Shown: positions 36,431 to 45,383 of the stretch, piece after piece
How the letters are laid out: each line of letters begins with the position of its first letter
How positions within the stretch are numbered: the stretch's first letter is position 1
Assembly (NCBI RefSeq): GCF_900129405.1
Contig: NZ_FQVQ01000001.1
Span: forward strand, 186,001 to 250,000
Direction of reading: 5' to 3'
DNA: 64,000 nucleotides
Source of the DNA: Flavobacterium fontis
Lineage (GTDB): Bacteria; Bacteroidota; Bacteroidia; Flavobacteriales; Flavobacteriaceae
The notes under the pieces: model-generated
The model's database searches: none
The model's input: the letters and a program-made list of their open reading frames with translations, nothing else
Told to the model about the DNA's origin: nothing
Position numbers and translations under genes: made by a program

Positions 36431-38449
36431 TTACCAAATCTTCACGCGTTTTTCAGGAGCGAGGTATAAGGAATCGCCGGGTTTAACGTTGAAGGCTTCA
36501 TAGAATTCGGGGATGTTGCGCACCACCCCATTAATTCGGAACTTGGCAGGGGAGTGCGGGTCGGCAGCAATTTGCGTACGTAAGGCTTCGGGACGGGATT
36601 TGTCCAACCAAACTTGACCCCATCCTAAGAATACGCGTTGGATGCCTGTAAAACCATCCATTTTTGGGGCTTCTTTGCCGTTCAAACTCATTTTGTAGGC
36701 TTTCAAGGCAATGCTCAATCCGCCTAAATCCCCAATGTTTTCACCCAAAGTAAAGTCGCCATTCACATTCAATCCAGGCAACGCTTGGAACGCATTGTAC
36801 TGTTCGACCAAGGCTTTTGTACGTTTGCTGAAGGCTTCCAAATCGCTTGGCTTCCACCAGTTGCGCAATTTACCATCACCGTCAAACGTGCTGCCTTGAT
36901 CGTCAAATCCGTGTCCGATTTCGTGGCCAATCACCGCTCCAATTCCGCCATAATTTACCGCATCATCGGCATTCATGTCAAAGAAGGGCGGTTGTAAAAT
37001 TGCCGCTGGGAACACAATTTCATTCACCGAAGGATTGTAATACGCATTGACCGTTTGTGGCGTCATGCCCCACTCGGTGCGGTCTACGGGTTTTCCTAAT
37101 TTGGCCAAATTTCGGTTGTACTCATAAGCAGCACAACGCTGTAAGTTGCCATACAAATCGTTTTTGGCAATGGTCAACGAGGAATAATCACGCCATTTGT
37201 CGGGGTAGCCAATTTTAATCACAAATTTATCGACCTTTTTCAAAGCTTCTTTCTTGGTGGCTTCACTCATCCAATCCAATTTTTTGATACTTTCGGCATA
37301 GGCTTTCAACAGGTTTTTTACCATCACCGTCATGCGCTCTTTGGCTTCGGGAGAGAAGTGTTTTTCGACATACAATTTGCCAATCATTTCACCCAAACCA
37401 CCACTTACGGTTTGAACCGCGCGCTTCCAATCGTCGCGTTGTTTTTCGGTTCCGCTCAATACTTTACCAAAAAACTCAAAATTTTGTTTGTCCAATGCAG
37501 TGGTCAACGATGTGGCTGCACCGTTCAACACCGACCATTTCAAATAGGTTTTCCATGTAGCGATCGGGGTCGACGTGTACAATTGCGCCAATTTTTTCAT
37601 GTACGCCGGTTGGGCAATGATAATCGACTTTTCTTTTGCCATTCCCGCTTTGGTAAGGTAGGTTTTAAAATCAAAACCAGGCATCAATCCCGCCAAGTCG
37701 GCCACCTTAAATGGATTGTTTAGTTTTTTTGTATCGCGGTTTTCTTCTTTGGTAATGTGGATTTTGGCAATCTCGGTTTCCAAGGCTACAATAGTTGCGG
37801 CCTCGGCTTGGGCATTGGTAAACTGCGCCAAGGTGAGCATTTTTTGAACATGCTCGGTGTAGGCTTGGCGAATTTGCATCATTTCAGGTGCCGTCGAAAG
37901 GTAATAATCGCGATCGGGCAAACTCAATCCTCCTTGCCAAGTCATGATGACATTTTTGTTGGGATCTTCAAAATCTGTGCTGACAAATACCCCAAAAGGC
38001 GCTGCAATTCCTTGGCGGTTGGCTTCACCCAAATACGCAGCGAGCGCGGCATGGTCTTGAAGCGCATCGATTTTCTTCCATTCGGGTTGAATCGGACTTA
38101 ATCCTTTGGCATCACGCCCTTTACGGTCCATGTATGAGGCGTAAAAATCGCCAATTTTTTGTTCTTCCGAACCTTCAGCGCTGTTGCTTTTGGCTGCAGC
38201 TTGAATAATTTCTTTGACGTCTTTTTCCGATTTGTCCAACAAGATATCAAAAGCGCCATACGAAGATTTATCAGCAGGAATTTTGGTTTTTCGATTCCAA
38301 TTTCCGTTGACATACGCGTCAAAATTGTCGCCAGGTTTCACCAATGTATCCATATTGGCTTTGGTAATTCCCGAGTGTAAGGGTTCGCTTTTCTGGCATG
38401 AAGTGACCAAGGCCGCTAAAGCTAAAACCGGGAAAGTGATTTTTCTCAT
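36431..38449 (-). CDS. M13 family metallopeptidase (neprilysin-like) lipoprotein
   Basis: 672 aa from the ATG 38447-38449, giving the lipoprotein signal MRKITFPVLALAALVTSC. A 56-codon in-frame upstream extension is translated short repeat and is not used. M13 motifs: NAYYNPSVNEIVFPAAIL, VIGHEIGHGFDDQG (zinc HExxH) and GENIGDLGGL with the third zinc ligand Glu, plus the C-terminal PEKRVKIW (family ending CxVW-like, without Cys). It should cleave short peptides in the periplasm or on the cell surface. Length is normal for the family. Confidence 0.93.
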   Translation of the reverse strand: MRKITFPVLALAALVTSCQKSEPLHSGITKANMDTLVKPGDNFDAYVNGNWNRKTKIPADKSSYGAFDILLDKSEKDVKEIIQAAAKSNSAEGSEEQKIGDFYASYMDRKGRDAKGLSPIQPEWKKIDALQDHAALAAYLGEANRQGIAAPFGVFVSTDFEDPNKNVIMTWQGGLSLPDRDYYLSTAPEMMQIRQAYTEHVQKMLTLAQFTNAQAEAATIVALETEIAKIHITKEENRDTKKLNNPFKVADLAGLMPGFDFKTYLTKAGMAKEKSIIIAQPAYMKKLAQLYTSTPIATWKTYLKWSVLNGAATSLTTALDKQNFEFFGKVLSGTEKQRDDWKRAVQTVSGGLGEMIGKLYVEKHFSPEAKERMTVMVKNLLKAYAESIKKLDWMSEATKKEALKKVDKFVIKIGYPDKWRDYSSLTIAKNDLYGNLQRCAAYEYNRNLAKLGKPVDRTEWGMTPQTVNAYYNPSVNEIVFPAAILQPPFFDMNADDAVNYGGIGAVIGHEIGHGFDDQGSTFDGDGKLRNWWKPSDLEAFSKRTKALVEQYNAFQALPGLNVNGDFTLGENIGDLGGLSIALKAYKMSLNGKEAPKMDGFTGIQRVFLGWGQVWLDKSRPEALRTQIAADPHSPAKFRINGVVRNIPEFYEAFNVKPGDSLYLAPEKRVKIW

Positions 38450-38514
38450 AATAGTTGTTTTAGTGGGAATGACTAAATAAGTAGGGATTTGTTGGGAAAT
38501 GTTACAGAAAGCTT

Positions 38515-38612
38515 CTAAGCTTCTGAGAGGCTGAGCTGCTGAGCCACTGAACACTGTATACTGTTTACTGTATACTGTATACTGTATACTGTATACTGTA
38601 CACTGTATACTG
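38515..38612. repeat. GTATACT/CTGTATA array
   Basis: About 8 tandem units of ACTGTAT (GTATACTGTATACTG), preceded by CTTCTGAGAGGCTGAGCTGCTGAGC words. It lies between the lacI stop and the M13 gene, in the M13 leader. Confidence 0.9.
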
Positions 38613-38622
38613 ATCACTACAA

Positions 38623-39645
38623 CTACCCCCGCGTCGACTCCCGTTCAATAATCTGGGTTTCGAGGCGCACCGTTTTGGGTTCGCGTACCCGGTTTTCTTT
38701 ACGGGCGTTAATTTCTTCGAGGAGCACGTTGAAGGCGGCCGTGCCCATTTCGTAACTGGGCTGTTCCACCGTGCTGAGTGAGGGTGTGATGACTTGCGAC
38801 ATGAACCAGTTGCTAAAGCCGATGACTTTAACTTGCTGTGGAACCGGAATCTTCTGTTCGTTGAAATAGGCCAAAACTCCTACGGCGACCAGGTCGGTGA
38901 TGCAAAAAATGCCATCAACATCGGGATGTTCTTTGAGAATTTGTGCGGCAAATGCTTTTCCTTCCTCAAACGACACCCGACTGCAAGTGTATACTAAGGA
39001 AGGGTCAAAAGGAATATCGTGTTTTTCGAGTCCTTTTTTATACCCTAAAAAGCGATCGATGGCGTTTTGAGGATTGACGGGACCGCGAATGTGTGCAATT
39101 TTTTTACACCCTTTATGAATCAAATGGGTTGTTGCCTCGCAGGCTGCTTTTTGGTCGTCGATGATGACTTTGGAGCTGTTGAGGAGTTTGGAGATTTTGT
39201 CAAATTGTACAAAAGGCACGTTGCGGCGTAAGAGTTCTTTGAGGTGTTCGTCGTCGTTGGATTCGTTGGAAAGCGACATCACGATACCATCTACGCGTTT
39301 GTTCAACAACAGTTCCACCTGACTTTTTTCCATCACCACCGATTCGTTTGATTGTTGTATGATTACCAAATAGCCATGTTTTTCGGCCTCGGCAACGATA
39401 CCGTCTATAACGCTGGAAAAGAAATGATGGACCAATTCGGGGATAATCACTCCAATGGTGCGGGATTCTTGCATGCGCAAATTGACCGCAAACGAATTGG
39501 GTTTGTATTGAAGCGAATCCGCAAGCTCGTGAACCGCTTTTCGCGTTTTGTCACTTACATCGGGATAGTTTTTTAACGCCTTGGATACCGTAGTAATTGA
39601 AATACCTAAAGTTTCGGCTATTTGTTTTAACGTCGCTTCTTTCAT
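38623..39645 (-). CDS. LacI family transcriptional regulator of the sugar locus
   Basis: 340 aa. N-terminal LacI helix-turn-helix with hinge (TLKQIAETLGISITTVSKALKNYPDVSDKTR ... LQYKPN) and a periplasmic-binding-protein-like sensor domain (RTIGVIIPELVHHFFSSVIDG onward). It is divergent from the TonB receptor gene; two perfect CGAAAACGTTTTCG palindromes lie in between, so it probably represses both and is released by a sugar or sugar phosphate. Start MKEATLKQIAE is the only reasonable one. Confidence 0.93.
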   Translation of the reverse strand: MKEATLKQIAETLGISITTVSKALKNYPDVSDKTRKAVHELADSLQYKPNSFAVNLRMQESRTIGVIIPELVHHFFSSVIDGIVAEAEKHGYLVIIQQSNESVVMEKSQVELLLNKRVDGIVMSLSNESNDDEHLKELLRRNVPFVQFDKISKLLNSSKVIIDDQKAACEATTHLIHKGCKKIAHIRGPVNPQNAIDRFLGYKKGLEKHDIPFDPSLVYTCSRVSFEEGKAFAAQILKEHPDVDGIFCITDLVAVGVLAYFNEQKIPVPQQVKVIGFSNWFMSQVITPSLSTVEQPSYEMGTAAFNVLLEEINARKENRVREPKTVRLETQIIERESTRG

Positions 39646-39682
39646 TGAAACAAATATGGTGAAAAAAATTCATTTCTAAAAT

Positions 39683-39696
39683 CGAAAACGTTTTCG
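39683..39696. promoter_or_regulatory. LacI operator O1
   Basis: CGAAAACGTTTTCG, a perfect palindrome with the central CG typical of LacI-family sites, 38 bp upstream of the lacI start. Confidence 0.85.
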
Positions 39697-39703
39697 GTAT
39701 TTT

Positions 39704-39717
39704 CGAAAACGTTTTCG
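39704..39717. promoter_or_regulatory. LacI operator O2
   Basis: Second identical palindrome, centre 21 bp (two helical turns) from O1, so two dimers could bind on one face. It lies 88 bp upstream of the receptor start codon. Confidence 0.85.
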
Positions 39718-39804
39718 ATTTTTATTTCACAAAATTATGGGAATCAAAAAACTAATTTCGAAAAGCTAATCAACAAAAATTATTAATCTATTAAAAACGT
39801 AAAA

Positions 39805-42444
39805 ATGAAAAAAATTACGAATCTTTTGCAGAAAACGCTATGCTTTACGATGCTTTTGCTCGTAAGTCAGGCTTTTGCACAAAGTGGTGTATTGTCGGGA
39901 ACGATTACCGATACCAAGGGGAATGCCTTGATCGGTGCGAATGTTTCGGCAGGGTCCAAATCGGCCACCACAAACGAAAACGGGTCGTATACCTTGAGCG
40001 GACTAGCGGAAGGCAAAACTACGGTGACCGTTACCTTTATCGGATACAAAACCGTAGTGCAAGAAGTGGCTATCAAAGGAGCTACCACGGCCAACATTCA
40101 AATGGAGGATGAATCCAAAAGTTTGGATGAGGTTGTTGTGACTGGGGTAGTACGCCAACGCACTAAATTACAGTCGAGTGTTTCTGTGAGTTCGGTGAAT
40201 ACCGCACAAATTGAGCAGGCTGCACCTCGTTCAACAGCCGAGATTTTCCGTTCGATTGCGGGGATCAAAGCTGAGCCAACTGGGGGAGAAGGAAATGCCA
40301 ACATTACGGTACGCGGTATTCCGATTGCTTCTGGTGGGGCCAAGTTCTTGCAATTGCATGAAGACGGTTTGCCTGTAATGCAGTTTGGTGACGTTGCTTT
40401 CGGTAACGCTGATATTTTTGTGCGTAACGACCAAACGTTAGCCCGCGTGGAAGCCATCCGTGGAGGTTCGGCGTCAACGTTAGCTAGTAACTCACCTGCG
40501 GGGATTATCAACTTTATTTCTAAAGATGGTAAAAAAGAAGGCGGAACATTAATGCAACAAGTTGGGGTTGATTTCGGTCAAACGCGTACGGATTTTGAAT
40601 ACGGATCACCACTTTCAGAGTCGTTGCGTTTTCATGTGGGTGGTTTCTACCGCCAAGGAGAAGGTCCTCGTAATGCGGGTTATACCGCCAATTTAGGAGG
40701 TCAGTTTAAAGCCAACTTGACCAAAGAATTCAAAAATGGCTACGTACGTTTGTATGTAAAATACTTAAATGACAAGTCGATTGGGTACTTGCCCATGCCT
40801 GTAAAAGTGTCGGGAACCAATGCCAACCCCAACTGGAGTTCGGTAAATGGATTTGACATTTTACAAGATACGCCGCACAGCGCTTTATTTTTAGACAATT
40901 TAACGATCGGTGCCGATGGCGAACGTCGTCGTAGCAATATTGGCGATGGAATGCACCCTATCAATACGTCTTTTGGAGCCGAAATGTCATTTGACCTAGG
41001 CGATGATTGGAAAGTAGAAAACCGTTTCCGTCAAAACTACATCAAAGGGCGTTTCGTATCGTTATTCCCTGCCGAAGTTACTACAGGGGGCGCTTTAGCT
41101 ACTGCTTTTGGAGTGTCAAATTTAACGTATGCCAACGGTCCTTTGGCTGGAACCAACTTTGGAACCAACAGTTTGGCAATGCGTATCCACACCTTTGATA
41201 CCGAAATCAACAACTTCAATAATTTTACCAATGACTTGAAATTGTCCAAAAAATTTGGTGATGTTGACCTTACGTTAGGGTACTACCGTGCTTTCCAAAA
41301 CATTGGCATGTCATGGTTATGGAATTCTTATTTGATGGAAGTAAAAGGCGATAATGCCGCTTTGTTGAATGCCGGAACGGCTACAAGCAATGGTTTGTAT
41401 GCGTATGGTGTACCTTTTTGGGGTAACTGTTGTACCCGAAACTACGATGCGAATTACGACATCACGGCGCCTTACGCTGCTGCGCAATGGAAAGCCAATG
41501 AAAAATTAACGGTTGATGCGAGTGTGCGTTTTGACTCAGGGAAAGCCCGCGGAACCTATGCTGGCGCAACCCAAGCGGTTAATTTGGATGTAAACAATAA
41601 CGGTGTGATTGACGGCCCCGAAGCAAGCGTTTCAGTGGTAGACAATGCCAACCGTAAACCTATCAACTACGACTATGATTACACCTCATACTCGTTAGGT
41701 TTGAACTATTTATTGAATGAAAACCAATCGCTATTCGGACGTTACAGCCGTGGGGGTAGAGCCAACGCTGACCGTTTGTTGTTTGGTCCAAACGTACTTA
41801 ACTCGGGTGCTGCTGTGGGTGGATTGAGTGCTGATATGGTGGATCAAGCAGAGATTGGGTACAAACGTCGCGGTACTAACCACACGTTTTATGCTACGGC
41901 TTTCTACTCTAAAGTTTCAGAGCAAAACTGGGATTTCGGGGGCGGAGCTGGTGGAATTCGTCAGATTCAACGCGAATACAACGCCATGGGTCTTGAATTG
42001 GAAGGAAGCTACCGTATGAAAGATTTCAACATCATGGGTAATGTTACCTATACCAAAGCAGAGATTGCTTCCGATGCTTTAAATCCAGCAGTAGAAGGTA
42101 ATCGTCCTCGTCGTCAAGCAGATTTCATTTACAACATTGTACCATCTTACAAATTTGGAGGAAAACGTCAGCACTTGGTAGGATTCTCTGTAATTGGTAC
42201 AACCAAAGCCTATGCACAAGATGACAACAAATTAGTTATGCCAGGTTATGCGTATGTGAATCCTTTCTTGAGCTTCGAATTGACACAAGGCCTTTCGGCT
42301 ACAGTAAATATCAATAACGTTTTTGATACCATCGGAATTACCGAAGTAGAAGAAGGAAGCATTATTGAAAACCAAGACAATATTGTTCGCGCACGCGCTA
42401 TCAACGGTCGTACAACATCGTTGACCTTGGCGTACCGATTCTAA
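39805..42444 (+). CDS. TonB-dependent receptor with carboxypeptidase-like N-domain
   Basis: 879 aa outer-membrane receptor. Signal peptide (MKKITNLLQKTLCFTMLLLVSQAFA), a CarboxypepD_reg-like beta-sandwich at about 27-112 (GTITDTKGNALIGANVSAGS), a plug domain from DEVVVTGVVRQR to about 230, then a 22-strand barrel ending in aromatic LTLAYRF. It should import an oligosaccharide using TonB energy. No SusD-type lipoprotein partner is present, unlike in most SusC/D pairs, which fits small sugars. Probably repressed by the divergent LacI. It heads the sugar operon. Confidence 0.93.
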   Translation: MKKITNLLQKTLCFTMLLLVSQAFAQSGVLSGTITDTKGNALIGANVSAGSKSATTNENGSYTLSGLAEGKTTVTVTFIGYKTVVQEVAIKGATTANIQMEDESKSLDEVVVTGVVRQRTKLQSSVSVSSVNTAQIEQAAPRSTAEIFRSIAGIKAEPTGGEGNANITVRGIPIASGGAKFLQLHEDGLPVMQFGDVAFGNADIFVRNDQTLARVEAIRGGSASTLASNSPAGIINFISKDGKKEGGTLMQQVGVDFGQTRTDFEYGSPLSESLRFHVGGFYRQGEGPRNAGYTANLGGQFKANLTKEFKNGYVRLYVKYLNDKSIGYLPMPVKVSGTNANPNWSSVNGFDILQDTPHSALFLDNLTIGADGERRRSNIGDGMHPINTSFGAEMSFDLGDDWKVENRFRQNYIKGRFVSLFPAEVTTGGALATAFGVSNLTYANGPLAGTNFGTNSLAMRIHTFDTEINNFNNFTNDLKLSKKFGDVDLTLGYYRAFQNIGMSWLWNSYLMEVKGDNAALLNAGTATSNGLYAYGVPFWGNCCTRNYDANYDITAPYAAAQWKANEKLTVDASVRFDSGKARGTYAGATQAVNLDVNNNGVIDGPEASVSVVDNANRKPINYDYDYTSYSLGLNYLLNENQSLFGRYSRGGRANADRLLFGPNVLNSGAAVGGLSADMVDQAEIGYKRRGTNHTFYATAFYSKVSEQNWDFGGGAGGIRQIQREYNAMGLELEGSYRMKDFNIMGNVTYTKAEIASDALNPAVEGNRPRRQADFIYNIVPSYKFGGKRQHLVGFSVIGTTKAYAQDDNKLVMPGYAYVNPFLSFELTQGLSATVNINNVFDTIGITEVEEGSIIENQDNIVRARAINGRTTSLTLAYRF

Positions 42445-42469
42445 GACTCTATTCATGTTTATTTTTGTT

Positions 42470-42508
42470 AGCAATTCCTGCGTCACGAGCTGGCGTAGGA
42501 ATTGTTTT
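42470..42508 (+). terminator. Terminator or attenuator after the receptor gene
   Basis: AATTCCTGCG...GCGTAGGAATTGTTTTT hairpin between the receptor and the next gene; it may lower expression of downstream genes relative to the receptor. Confidence 0.7.
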
Positions 42509-42535
42509 TACGTAAATTAGTCCAAAAACACTTGT

Positions 42536-42889
42536 ATGAACTATCGTATTCTTTTTGTATGTCTTAGCTTGTTGTTGAGCGGTTATGTAGGGGCACAAAC
42601 ACCTGTTCAAGCGACTCCAACGCAGCCTGCTCAAGAGCAAGTAATTCGTATTTACGGCAGTGCCGATTGTCATTATTGTATTGATGCCAAGGCGTATTTG
42701 GACCAACGTAAAATTCCCTACCTTTTTTTTGACATTGACCGTGATCCCGAGGCTTTACGTGAAATGTTGGCCAAGTTAAAACAAGCGGGAATGCCCACCT
42801 ATGGGATTGCCATTCCTGTGGTAGAAAAAAAAGGGGAGCTGTTTATGAATAACATTCCGTTTGAAGATTTTTTAAAAAAATTGGATTAA
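42536..42889 (+). CDS. Exported glutaredoxin-like protein
   Basis: 117 aa with an N-terminal signal peptide (MNYRILFVCLSLLLSGYVGAQ) and a glutaredoxin fold: IRIYGSADCHYCIDAKAYLDQRKIPYLFFDID, with a CHYC active site, then GMPTYGIAIPVVE (the cis-Pro region shifted). Exported Grx-type proteins are unusual; it could act on a periplasmic disulfide. It sits between the TonB receptor and the transporter gene and ends 3 bp before the latter, so it belongs to the same operon, though its role in sugar use is unclear. Confidence 0.75.
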   Translation: MNYRILFVCLSLLLSGYVGAQTPVQATPTQPAQEQVIRIYGSADCHYCIDAKAYLDQRKIPYLFFDIDRDPEALREMLAKLKQAGMPTYGIAIPVVEKKGELFMNNIPFEDFLKKLD

Positions 42890-42892
42890 TCC

Positions 42893-44215
42893 ATGGTGCA
42901 GAAACCAACGTTACGCTTTTGGCAAATTCTCCACATGAATGTGGGGTTTTTCGGCATACAGTACAGTTTTGGCTTGCAGCAAAGTGCGGTGAACCCTATT
43001 TACGATTTTTTGGGCGCTAGTCCCGATGAGATTCCCCTACTAAATCTGGCGGGACCCGTAACAGGCCTAGTGGTGCAACCCATCATTGGGGCATTAAGCG
43101 ACAAAACCTGGCATCCGCGTTGGGGTCGCCGTAAACCTTATTTTTTAATCGGGGCGCTACTGTGCAGTTTGGCCTTGATTGCTTTTCCTTTCAGCAGTTC
43201 GTTGTGGATGGCCGCCGGTTTACTTTGGATTCTAGACGCCGGAAACAACATGGCCATGGAGCCTTACCGTGCGTTTGTTGCCGATAAATTAAATGACGAA
43301 CAACGGCCTTTAGGGTTCCAAATGCAAAGTTTTTTTACAGGATTTGGTCAAACCTTGGCCAACCTTTCCCTTTTTATCTTTCCGTTAATCATAGTGGGTA
43401 AAACGGGTTCGCTTCCCTCATGGGTGTTTGCCTCGTTCTTCTTGGGCGCTATTTGTTCTATTGGATCCATTTGGTGGAGTATGCGTACCACACCCGAAAT
43501 TCCTCCTACTGACGAGGAACTGGCGCACATGAAAGCAGCCTCAAAAGGGTTTTTGGAGCCGCTTTTAGAAATTGTCTCGGCCATTCGAGTGATGCCCAAA
43601 ATCATGTGGCAGTTGGCATTGGTCTACCTCTTTCAATGGTATGCCCTCTTTTGCTATTGGCAAAATTCTTCCAAAAGTATTGCCCTTTCCCTTTGGAATG
43701 CAACGCCACAAAGCAATCCTGAGGCCTATGAACAGGCGGTGCGTTGGACGGGATTGGTCAACGGCTGGTACAATGTGGTGACTTTTCTAGTGGCCTTTGC
43801 CTTGGTAGGTTTTGCCAAAAAATACAGTCCCCGCATTACCCACGCGATTTGCTTAACGGCAGCCGCTTTGGGTTTTCTAGCTTTCCCGCATCTTACCGAT
43901 AAAAGTCTTTTCTTTTTTGCCATCACCGGGTTTGGCATCGGATGGGCGAGTATGATGGGTATACCGTATTTGATTGTTGTGAGCGATATTCCCAAAGAAC
44001 GCTACGGAGTTTACATGGGAATTATCAATATGATGATTGTAATTCCCATGATTATTCAAAACCTCACGTTTGGTTATATTTTAAAAGAAGTACTCCACAA
44101 CGATGCGCGGCATGCCATTACGTTGGCGGGCGTGTTATTGTTGTGTAGCGCATTGCTCACGTTGCGAATGAAACCCCAAGCAAAACTCAAAGATGATGGA
44201 AGCCGTTTATCTTAA
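42893..44215 (+). CDS. SLC45/GPH-type sugar MFS transporter
   Basis: 440 aa with about 12 membrane helices. [15 protein letters not shown] after helix 2-3 is the RxGRR motif of SLC45/plant sucrose-proton symporters, and [20 protein letters not shown] matches the conserved helix 4 of that group. It should carry a disaccharide (sucrose or maltose) with protons across the inner membrane. The last 23 bp overlap the start of the glycosidase gene. Direction, spacing and neighbours indicate one operon. Confidence 0.88.
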   Translation: MVQKPTLRFWQILHMNVGFFGIQYSFGLQQSAVNPIYDFLGASPDEIPLLNLAGPVTGLVVQPIIGALSDKTWHPRWGRRKPYFLIGALLCSLALIAFPFSSSLWMAAGLLWILDAGNNMAMEPYRAFVADKLNDEQRPLGFQMQSFFTGFGQTLANLSLFIFPLIIVGKTGSLPSWVFASFFLGAICSIGSIWWSMRTTPEIPPTDEELAHMKAASKGFLEPLLEIVSAIRVMPKIMWQLALVYLFQWYALFCYWQNSSKSIALSLWNATPQSNPEAYEQAVRWTGLVNGWYNVVTFLVAFALVGFAKKYSPRITHAICLTAAALGFLAFPHLTDKSLFFFAITGFGIGWASMMGIPYLIVVSDIPKERYGVYMGIINMMIVIPMIIQNLTFGYILKEVLHNDARHAITLAGVLLLCSALLTLRMKPQAKLKDDGSRLS

Positions 44216-45383
44216 AGCTTTGGATTTGTTGCAGAAAGCCGCTTCACCACAGGGCTTTTTGGCCTCTGTGCAACCCATTACGAATTACCATCGGGTGTGG
44301 GCACGGGATGGTGTCATTTGTGGCTTGGCAGCATTGGTGTCGGGAGAAACCCATTTGATCAAAGCTTTTCGCAATACGCTGAACACCTTAGCACAACACC
44401 AACATGAGTTGGGCACCATTCCCTCCAATGTTGCCATAGCCGAGGAGGGCCATGAAGCAGTAAGTTATGGCGGGTTGGCAGGACGCGTAGATGCAACCAC
44501 TTGGTTTGTGATTGGTGTTACCCAATATGCGCTTCTTACGGGCGATCATGCATTTTATCATGAAAAAAAACAGGCCGTTCAAAAAGCCTTGCACGTCATG
44601 GAGCATTGGGAGTTCAATCACCGCCATTTGATGTATGTGCCGTTGTCGGGAAATTGGGCCGATGAGTACATCACCGACGGCTATGTGTTGTATGACCAAT
44701 TACTGCGCATTTGGGCGTTGCGCGGGGTACAGGCTTGTGATTCTAGTACTCAATATGCAGACAAAATCAATGCAATTACCCACCAGGTACTTCATAATTT
44801 CACCCCCGGTACCGTAGGAGAGCATTACCACGAGCGGGCCTATCAAGAGTGGGAATGGCAAGGATATTTGCCCTGTACCTTAAATCCGGCGGGGTACAAA
44901 AACCGTTTTGATGCCTTTGCCCATGCTTTGTTTTTACTCTTGGATTTGGGTTCGCCTGATTTACAAAACGCCTTGGTGGGGTATATGAAAGAACAAGCCC
45001 ACAAGTTACCGATGAAACTTTTACCTGCCTTTTGGCCCCCGGTAACCGAGGGAGAGTCCGATTGGCAATTACTGCGTAACAATTGCAAGTATGAATTTCG
45101 CAATTATCCATTTGAATTCCATAACGGCGGCAGTTGGCCTATGGTCAATGGGTTTTATGGAATGGTTTTGGCGCAACGGGGTGACCTTGGAGCAGCCGAA
45201 GCATTGCAATCGGCTCTGGATGCTGCCAATGCACGCGCGGATTTTGCCTTTTACGAAAATTTTAATTCCCAAACGGAAGCGCCCAATGGAGTGCCTAGGT
45301 GTACTTGGAGTGCAGCGGCTTCTGTTTTGGTTCACCACTATACTCATTCAACCACCCGTTTATTTGTTGCGGATTCCTTATGA
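44193..45383 (+). CDS. GH100-like (alpha/alpha)6 glycosidase, probable cytoplasmic invertase
   Basis: 396 aa, no signal peptide. NYHRVWARDGVICGLAALVSGE and GRVDATTWFVIGVTQYALLTGD resemble the paired motifs of neutral/alkaline invertases (GH100), where the Asp after R and the VD Asp/Glu are catalytic; GNWADEYITDGYVLYDQLL follows. It probably cleaves an imported disaccharide in the cytoplasm. With a SLC45-type carrier before it and a PfkB kinase after it (4-bp ATGA overlap), sucrose is the best guess. A related GH63/GH15-type glucosidase is the alternative. Confidence 0.65.
   Translation: MMEAVYLKALDLLQKAASPQGFLASVQPITNYHRVWARDGVICGLAALVSGETHLIKAFRNTLNTLAQHQHELGTIPSNVAIAEEGHEAVSYGGLAGRVDATTWFVIGVTQYALLTGDHAFYHEKKQAVQKALHVMEHWEFNHRHLMYVPLSGNWADEYITDGYVLYDQLLRIWALRGVQACDSSTQYADKINAITHQVLHNFTPGTVGEHYHERAYQEWEWQGYLPCTLNPAGYKNRFDAFAHALFLLLDLGSPDLQNALVGYMKEQAHKLPMKLLPAFWPPVTEGESDWQLLRNNCKYEFRNYPFEFHNGGSWPMVNGFYGMVLAQRGDLGAAEALQSALDAANARADFAFYENFNSQTEAPNGVPRCTWSAAASVLVHHYTHSTTRLFVADSL

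Noticed and set aside
36252..36503. Plus-strand ORF
   Set aside because: It translates the TTTCAAG and ACGACTT arrays into repetitive peptide and crosses the end of the M13 gene.
38450..38617. 56-codon N-terminal extension of the M13 peptidase
   Set aside because: It is translated ACTGTAT repeat and would place the lipoprotein signal inside the protein.
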